Assembly (NCBI GenBank): GCA_029204225.1
Contig: CM055097.1
Span: forward strand, 49,490,754-49,554,753
Direction: 5' to 3'
DNA from: Diphasiastrum complanatum
Taxonomy: Eukaryota; Streptophyta; Lycopodiopsida; Lycopodiales; Lycopodiaceae
Length of the DNA: 64,000 nt
Positions 57,401 through 64,000 of this stretch are shown here, one piece after another; the stretch's first letter is position 1, and every line of letters begins with the position of its first letter. The notes beneath the pieces were generated by a model. That model worked only from the letters and a program-made list of their open reading frames with translations. It did not search any database and was not told where the DNA came from. The position numbers and the translations under genes are program-made.

Positions 57401-57849
57401 TAGATCAAGAATGACAAGGTTGAACCGGAAAGAGCAGATTATTATCATAAAACTCTTCAGAACCAAGATTCATACGGCAATAATCACAAGAGGGCTTTCG
57501 CAGTACCAAAAAGAAACACCAAAAATTAGATTAGGACTGACTAGAACTTGCATTACTAAGATCCATACAATAAAAAACAGATCAGGACTGACTTGCATTA
57601 CTAAGATCTGATATACAAAAACATGATAACAGGACTCGTGCATCAAACAAAAAGAGAGAACTAAAACTTAAATTATGACTTATTAGGACTCGCATTACCC
57701 ATCATAAGAGAGTAAACCACAAGATAATTGTTCTTGAAGGAGCTAAATGCCGACGTCGTGGTAATCCGGTCTTTACTACCCTTGGTAAGTTCCAGGGCCA
57801 TTACAGCTATCAGCTGCAGGACAAAAACCACGAGGTAGAATGTCTCCAT
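54492..57849 (-). CDS. MFS-type anion transporter (molybdate-anion transporter-like, MFSD5 / MFS_5 family), 8 exons
   Basis: Eight exons (minus): 57849-57699, 56961-56817, 56705-56537, 56008-55738, 55619-55354, 55207-54992, 54758-54650, 54556-54492. All introns are GT-AG and all phases fit, giving 1,392 bp and a 463-residue protein, METFYLVVF to ETEPLNI. The MFS loop motif is SLADKYGRKRA (residues about 93-104, split by intron 2). Conserved family blocks are LMVGRVLGGIATSLLFSAFE, TFSKAIFLGNGLVAI, VFLWTPALSPN and EACVGVFWPSIMKMRSQYIP. About 12 membrane helices are expected. The human member is annotated as a molybdate transporter; the plant members are mostly uncharacterised, so the substrate is uncertain. 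Length and ends match plant relatives; it looks intact and host-like. Intron 1 (737 bp) and intron 3 (528 bp) hold no transposon that I recognise. Confidence 0.95.
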
Positions 57850-58140
57850 TGCTTACTACGACGATGCTCCGCACAAGCAAGCGCCTGTAATTTTACTCGC
57901 TCGAACGACCTCCTCACCCTTTTGCTTCCGATCCGATCCTTCACAACAACTATGCAACGGAAGGAGGAAATAGTGTCCGTATATCCTACCTACATCACGA
58001 TTCACATTCTTTTGTTTTTGTTGTTTTGGTAGTGAAGATGCACGATTGTGAGCGTGAAAGTAGGTTCAATAACCATCTCACGTCCGCAAATAGCCCCCTG
58101 GCATGGCCCATCAATGATGTATTATGAATGATTAGGGCAA
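57850..58140 (-). promoter_or_regulatory. upstream region of the transporter
   Basis: The 290 bp before the ATG are richer in GC than the surroundings and lack an obvious TATA box; a CT/TC-containing leader is likely. No other gene is seen. Confidence 0.3.
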
Positions 58141-58146
58141 ATTGTC

Positions 58147-58740
58147 GGGTAAAGAGTCGTAGTCTTCAGGCCTCGCCTATGATTCTTTATCGGGCAAAGT
58201 GTCATCTACTCGGATCATTTCATTGCGTAAAAGATAGTGGCTGCTTTTTCACATGACCATTATGCAGTAGAATCTGCATTCGAAAAAACATAATCAACGT
58301 TTTAGAAGTTGAGTTTTTTTCAAATGACCGTCATGAAGCAAAATTTACTTTTGCAAAACATAATCACCCTTGAAAATGGTGAGTTGCCCTTTCTACTTTC
58401 TAAGCATTCCAAAATTCGGGCAAAAACTGCAGCAACCGGTAAAGAGTCATAGACGAGGCACGGAGGGGCCAAAACTATGATTCTTTACCGAGTAGAATGT
58501 CATCTGCCCGCCTCATTCCATTCCATAATGCATAGTTGCTGCTTTTTCACATGACCATTATGCAGTAGAACCTGCATTTGAAAAACATAATCAATGTTTT
58601 CAAAGCTTAGCTTTTTTCACAGATATTTATGAAGCAGAATTTGCATTTGAAAAACATAATCAATGTTGAAACCATTGGGTCACTCATTTGCTTTTTAAGC
58701 TGTCTAAAAAATGGGCAAAAAATGCAGCAACTATGCATTA
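58147..58740. repeat. tandem duplication of about 290-300 bp with inner 70-bp repeats
   Basis: AAAGAGTCnTAG at 58151 and 58441 and GCTGCTTTTTCACATGACCA at 58240 and 58538 mark two copies. Within each copy a unit ending AAAACATAATCAnnnTT recurs after about 70 bp (near 58310 and 58600), so four sub-units in all. TTTATCGGGCAAAGTGTC and TTTACCGAGTAGAATGTC are counterparts. Confidence 0.75.
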
Positions 58741-58886
58741 TATTTAAATAATGTTTCAAAGCTTATGTAATTAACATTCGCATAATTTTAACTTGATTTT
58801 GGGCCCTATAATATTTTGCAATATTTGTCACTGTTTTAGCAGCTACAACCTGCATACTATGCGAGAGAGAAAGAGAAAGATGCTCA

Positions 58887-58913
58887 TGAGAGAGAGAGAG
58901 AGAGAGAGAGAGA
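58887..58913. repeat. (GA)n microsatellite 1
   Basis: About 13 units after CATGAG; followed by TATTTCACATAAGG and a 250-bp stretch also found after the third GA run. Confidence 0.9.
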
Positions 58914-59160
58914 TATTTCACATAAGGGCCCCCTTGACAAAGCAAGACCAAACCTTTTGAACCCTTGTTTTATAGCATAAAAGGTTATACAAAAGCTACA
59001 TGAAATCTTATAGTACAAAGTACTATAAAGTGAAGCAAGTTTTAAGACGCTCAGTTGTTACCTGCCACAACACAAAATTGTGCAAGTTAGTATGTGAGGA
59101 AGACAGGTGTCGTAACTGAGCATCAGTTGTTATCCATGTCTGAAACAAGATTCGTTGCAT
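58914..59160. repeat. repeat unit after GA run, copy 1
   Basis: Shares ACAAAGCAAGACnAAACC, CACAACACAAAATnG and GAAGACAGGTGTC, GTTGTTATCCAT with 60405-60640. Confidence 0.7.
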
Positions 59161-59311
59161 GACAATCTTTCCTACCAACAGTATTAAGATAGCAATACGT
59201 TATGCCCTAACACAACCATATCAGGGCACACGCCATACTGATCAGTATAGGGGCTGTATTAGAAATATACATTAAAATAAAGTACATGAGCAAACACTGT
59301 AATCATTCACT

Positions 59312-59690
59312 AATAGCAAAGAGGGTGTGATTCTTTCATAGCCAGAGGTATCAGGACATATACGTGCCATACTAACCCTTTAGACCTCATATATAAGCAT
59401 GAATGTCTATGAACTATGGTAAGTAGTTAGGGCAAGGGCAAATCCATGTCATACCAACTACCAAGAATCATCCACCTACGCATAAACATAATAGCTACAA
59501 TGCTAATGTAGTCTATCCAAGAACGCATTCATTAATAGTAGAGAGGGTGTGATTATTTCATAGGCAAAAATATCAAGGTAGATATGTGCCATACTTACCT
59601 TTTAGACCTCATGTATCAACATGAATGTCTATGAACTATGGTAAGTAGTTAGGGCAAATCCATGCCATACCAACTACCCCAAATCAATAA
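59312..59690. repeat. tandem duplication of about 220 bp
   Basis: GAGGGTGTGATT at 59321 and 59543; both copies share TTTAGACCTCATnTAT, ATGAATGTCTATGAACTATG and GTAAGTAGTTAGGGCAA. No gene. Confidence 0.8.
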
Positions 59691-59853
59691 CACTTTTAGG
59701 CAGATCAATATGGTGGCATCTTGCTTTTCCTCTCAACCCTATCTTGTGCCTGTGGGCACAATTGGAGTGATAGTACACATGCTTTTGCATGGATTCACAA
59801 TCAATCTATCATTGCACTTCCTTATTATCCCTAGTCTATCAGAGATAAGGTGA

Positions 59854-59856
<3 letters not shown>

Positions 59857-59917
<61 letters not shown>
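59857..59917. repeat. (GA)n microsatellite 2
   Basis: About 30 uninterrupted GA units. Confidence 0.95.
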
Positions 59918-59920
<3 letters not shown>

Positions 59921-60296
59921 CTCTTTCCATTTTATTTTGTTCAAAGTCCAGCATTATTATGAGAGGAATCACCTATACTCAAAGATAGCTTTATGTGCAC
60001 ACCCTGGTCTCTTGTAATTGGAGGAGATAGAATTGCATCTTCTTTCCAATGGTAGCTGACAAAGAATGTTTTCTCTTTAGTTCACATTATCATTCTATAT
60101 TAGTAGCAAGAATTGGGACTACTTTTGAGGGCCTACATTGCATTGATTCATGGTTGCATGGCTTGGTTCTGGAGTAGTGGCAGGGCAAGGAGCTGATGTT
60201 GGACCGGGCTTTTTTGTGTTTATTAGTAGTAGCTATTGTCATGCATCGGATGCTTGGTTGTCCATTTCCAAACAACGGGAGTGAGCTTTTGGTGTT

Positions 60297-60640
<344 letters not shown>

Positions 60641-60689
60641 TAAATCACTTAATAGCATAGCATTTTAAATCATAGTCCAGTCTTCCCAA

Positions 60690-61162
60690 TGTCGGAAATA
60701 GAATAGATAATGTAATGCAGAAACATCCTACTTCTAGTGCATGACTACGTTATCAAAAATTGAACAAAGCAGTAGTGATGAAAATCACGTTCAATCTTTA
60801 GCAACTAACCTTGAAATCGCTAGATACTAAGTGATAATGTAGCCAAACATAAAGCATTGAATTCTCAGACAATTTCTATCAGTTACAAAAGCAATACAGA
60901 GATGCATGCATTCTGACATATACTGAACGCAATAAGAAGATAGTATTGATTCAGAAAAACAAAATCAGATGCTAATGAGCGCAAAACAATAGCGAATAGA
61001 AACCACGCACTCTAAGCTGTCTCTGAGTAACTGAGAATAAGTCTGATAATAAGCGGCTCTGCTGATAAGCAGTAGCGCAATAGCAACTCTAAAATAGATC
61101 TCTAAAAGACTGAGCTAGAATGCTCAAGAGAGTTCAAGCTTGAAAGCTTGATAGAGAACTAA
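60690..61162 (-). repeat. 3' LTR of element A2 (partly deleted)
   Basis: Starts TGTCGGAAATAGAATAG and follows the A1 LTR (5174 on) for about 470 bp to AACTAACAACAATA, then joins RNase H end sequence directly. As in A1 the outer U3 and polypurine tract are missing. Confidence 0.85.
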
Positions 61163-64000
61163 CAACAATATTGCTATGTACCATAACGGTACACCCTTCA
61201 GTGACGGCCTCGCAAGGGGCATGACGTGTGCTTCCAAACTTAATGCTTTGGTAAAAATATTTGTTGTCATATTTTGCGTTTTACAGTACTGCAATCTGAC
61301 CTCTTTGTTGAGAACTTTGCTTATGACAAAACGATACTTCAGTTCAATGTGCTTACTCCTAGAATGAAATCTAAGGTTGGCTGATAAAGCAATGGCACTT
61401 TGATTATCACAAAATAATGTCATCGGAGCATATTGATTCATACCGATATTTGAGAGTAAGTTCCTCAACCAAATTGCTTCATTTGTAGCTTGAGAGACTG
61501 CGATATACTCTGATTCAGTGGAAGATAGAGCTATTGAAAATTGTTTGCGACTGTTCCAGGAAATTGGACCATTATTGAGGAAGAATGTGAATCTAGAAGT
61601 GGATTTACGAGTGTCTACATCTCCTGCCCAACTTGCATCTGTGTAACCACTGAGTAAATTGAGTTTGTCGTTGCCGACTGCTCCATAACAAATGCAAAAG
61701 TCCATAGTAGCTCGAAGATATTTCATGACTTTGATAAGAGCCTTCCAATGTGTTACACTAGGATTAGTCATAAACTAACTGAGAGCTCTGATTGCAAAAG
61801 CTATGTCTGGTCTAGTACAGATCATGGCTTACATAAGAGATCCTATAATGAAATGGTAAGGATACCCATGCATCTGCTCCTTATCATGAATTGTTTGGAG
61901 ACACTGGTCCTTTGACAATTTGAGATCTGATTCCATTGGTGAGAGAGCTAACTTGCAATTAATCAGATTATATATGACTAACATGTTGTAGATGTACCTT
62001 TGTTGTGTAATGTAGACCAACTTCTGTTTTCTATCTCTGTGGATTTTTATACCAAGGCAGAAATGAGCTTTGCCCACATCGGTCATGTTGAATTCAGAAG
62101 ACAGCATTGTCTTGGCCTCTTTTATCAGATCGGTACTGTTGTTGAAAAGCAATGTATCATCCACGTATACAGTGATAATGATAAAAGACTGTTGCACTGC
62201 TTTGAAGTAAACATTTGCTTCAAGCCATAAAGTGCCTTATGGAGTTTACACACTGTGATTGTGTTTACCCTCAATAATATAACCTTCGGGTTGCACCATG
62301 TAAATGTCTTCTTTAATAACTCCATTGAGATATGTTGTCTGTACATCCATTTGATGTATTTCCAAATATGCTGCAGCGGCAAATGATAGCAAAAGTTGAA
62401 TAGAAGAATGTTTGACTACTGGACTGAAGGTCTCAGTGTAATCGACATTGTATACTTGAGAAAATATCCTGGAGACAAGTCGTGCCTTTCTCTTGTTGAT
62501 GTTTCCATCTATATTGTACTTGACTTTGAAAATCCATTTGCAATCAACTACGTTTCTGCTAGCAAGTAATTTGACAATTGTCCATGTCTGGTTCTTGATA
62601 AGAGATGAATACTATTTATCCATAGCTTCTTTCCAGAGATCTGAATCAGGCTGACTAAGTGCTTCTTGGACGGACGTCAGCTCTTGAACAAGATAGGCTA
62701 CAGACTCGTCGATATACCTCACAGGTGGTCTACTTGCTATTGAAGATCTTCTGGGTAATAGAAAAAGTTGATCATTTCGATCATACTGTGGTTGCTGAAC
62801 TGCAACATCATCATCTTCTGATTTGTTGTTAGTAAAAAGTATAAGAGCTTGGACCTTCAATGGGAATAGTCAACTGAGGAACTGGAAAGTTCAATGTGTT
62901 AGGAGAATTTGAAAGGTCGGCTACATGGGGACTGCCTTTTCCCTTGAGGTCTTGAAACTGATCTTCGATGAAGATGACATCCCCGCTAGTGAATATCTTC
63001 GACTCGATGGGATCTAACAACTTATAGGCTTGATTTGAAGTAGTGTAGCTAATGAAAATACATTTGATACTCTGGAAGTCGAGCTTCTTCATGAGATCAT
63101 GAGGTATCTGCACAAAAGCAGTACATCCAAAAACTCGTAGATTTGATAAAGAACGTTTGGTACCTGTCCAAACTTCGAATGGTGTTTTGTCTGTGAGAGA
63201 CCTTTAGTAGGACATCTATTCTGAATATAGATTGCTGTTGAAATAGCTTCAGCCCAGAAGGACTTCGGATGCACTTTACCAATTCAACTAAGGTTCTGTT
63301 CTTTCTCTCATTAAGACCATTTGACTGAGGCGAATAGGAGGTAATGTATTGTTGTTCAATGCCATTGTTAAGGCAATACTCCTTGAATTCTATGGAGATT
63401 TATTCTCCCTCATTATCTGAACTCAGTGCTTTGATTTGTTTGTCAATTTGATTCTCAGCATACTCTTTAAATTGTCTGAATTTGATGAGAGTCTCTGATT
63501 TCTGTTCAATGAAATAAACAGTTGTTCTTCTGGAGAATTCGCCAATAAAAGTAATGAAATACTTTGCATCTAGAAATGAAGGAGTTTGCATAGGTCCACA
63601 TATATCTGTATGAACAACATCTAACAGGCCTTTTGCTGCATGCCTATGGTTTTATCTAAAAAGAATCCTAGCCTGCTTTTCAAATATGCAGCTATGACAG
63701 ACAGGGAGATTGACCTTACCAGAAGGATAGTCGATATCAAGAACCATGGATTGTTTGGACATGTTCAAAACAGATACATAATTCAAGTGTCCTAAGCGAT
63801 GATGCCATAGTAATGCTTTATTGACTAGAATAGAGGTTTTCAAGACTTGACTAGACTCAAAATAACAATGTGCCAATCTATATAAGTAACCATGATCTTA
63901 TTACTCCTATCAATAATTCTGCATTGATCAGATTCAAATTATACCTTATGACCTAAATTTGTAATTCTACTTACTGATAACAGATTTGTAGAGAGTTTAG
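61163..64000 (-). pseudogene. element A2, pre-integrase to RNase H, runs off the window
   Basis: Minus strand, right to left: protease end and pre-integrase (63876-63652, LLWHHRLGHLNYVSV), CHSCIF zinc pair, integrase core (63591-63400; IGEFSRRTTVYF, LSSDNEGE with the second Asp), ILFRS, carboxyl region (63282-62829), linker (62860-62612, PRRSSIASRPPVRY), RT (62610-61830; TVYVDDTLLF at about 62160) and RNase H (61771-61230; TDASWAGDVDTRKSTS, complete to IFTKALS) ending PLARPSLKGVPLWYI. A block between RT positions near 62215 is deleted. It is close to A1 in order and wording. Confidence 0.88.

Overview
The window is nuclear DNA from a land plant with a repeat-rich genome. Two ordinary plant genes sit near its ends. 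On the left is a mitochondrial dicarboxylate carrier (1-886, minus, cut by the window edge). On the right is an eight-exon MFS-type anion transporter (54492-57849, minus) whose exons join into a 463-residue protein. I cannot name the species; nothing separates a flowering plant from a fern or gymnosperm with confidence.

Almost everything between the genes is Ty1/copia LTR retrotransposon DNA, in several families that I label A, B, C, D and G. Family C is present as two full-length, apparently intact copies of exactly 6,431 bp: C1 (10039-16469, plus) and C2 (29197-35627, minus). Each has 655-bp LTRs and a single 1,317-codon gag-pol reading frame; the two proteins differ at one residue. All other copia copies are broken by stops, frameshifts, deletions and later insertions. 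A degraded Ty3/gypsy 5' end (about 49398-51600, minus) is recognised by a tRNA-Asp-type primer site.

Region by region: 1-1310 carrier gene and its upstream DNA; 1570-5173 old copia scraps and a 190-bp tandem repeat; 5174-9111 3' part of element A1 (minus); 9112-17050 5' part of element B1 (minus), split by C1; 17051-21600 non-coding LTR-type DNA; 21598-36662 element D (minus), split by a 5.2-kb block (23814-28988) and by C2; 36663-39404 two convergent, decayed genes that are not copia; 39404-40696 a copia RT fragment; 40697-41771 5' part of A1 (plus); 41772-43312 3' part of B1 (plus); 43313-49400 element B2, whose middle is inverted; 49400-51600 gypsy relic; 51600-54491 mostly featureless; 54492-57849 transporter; 58100-60690 tandem repeats and GA microsatellites; 60690-64000 element A2 (minus), running off the edge.

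The main result of the hunt is structural. The A1/B1 chimeric junctions at 9111/9112 and 41771/41772 are reciprocal, so a 32.66-kb inversion explains both; reversing it rebuilds one A element and one B element nearly to the base. A second, 3.62-kb inversion lies in B2 (44892-48509). A 5.2-kb block entered D at a duplicated GAATTC, and D's reading frame continues across it. The best candidate for an undescribed system is the 2.7-kb pair of convergent non-copia genes at 36663-39404, one of which resembles uncharacterised transposase-like proteins.
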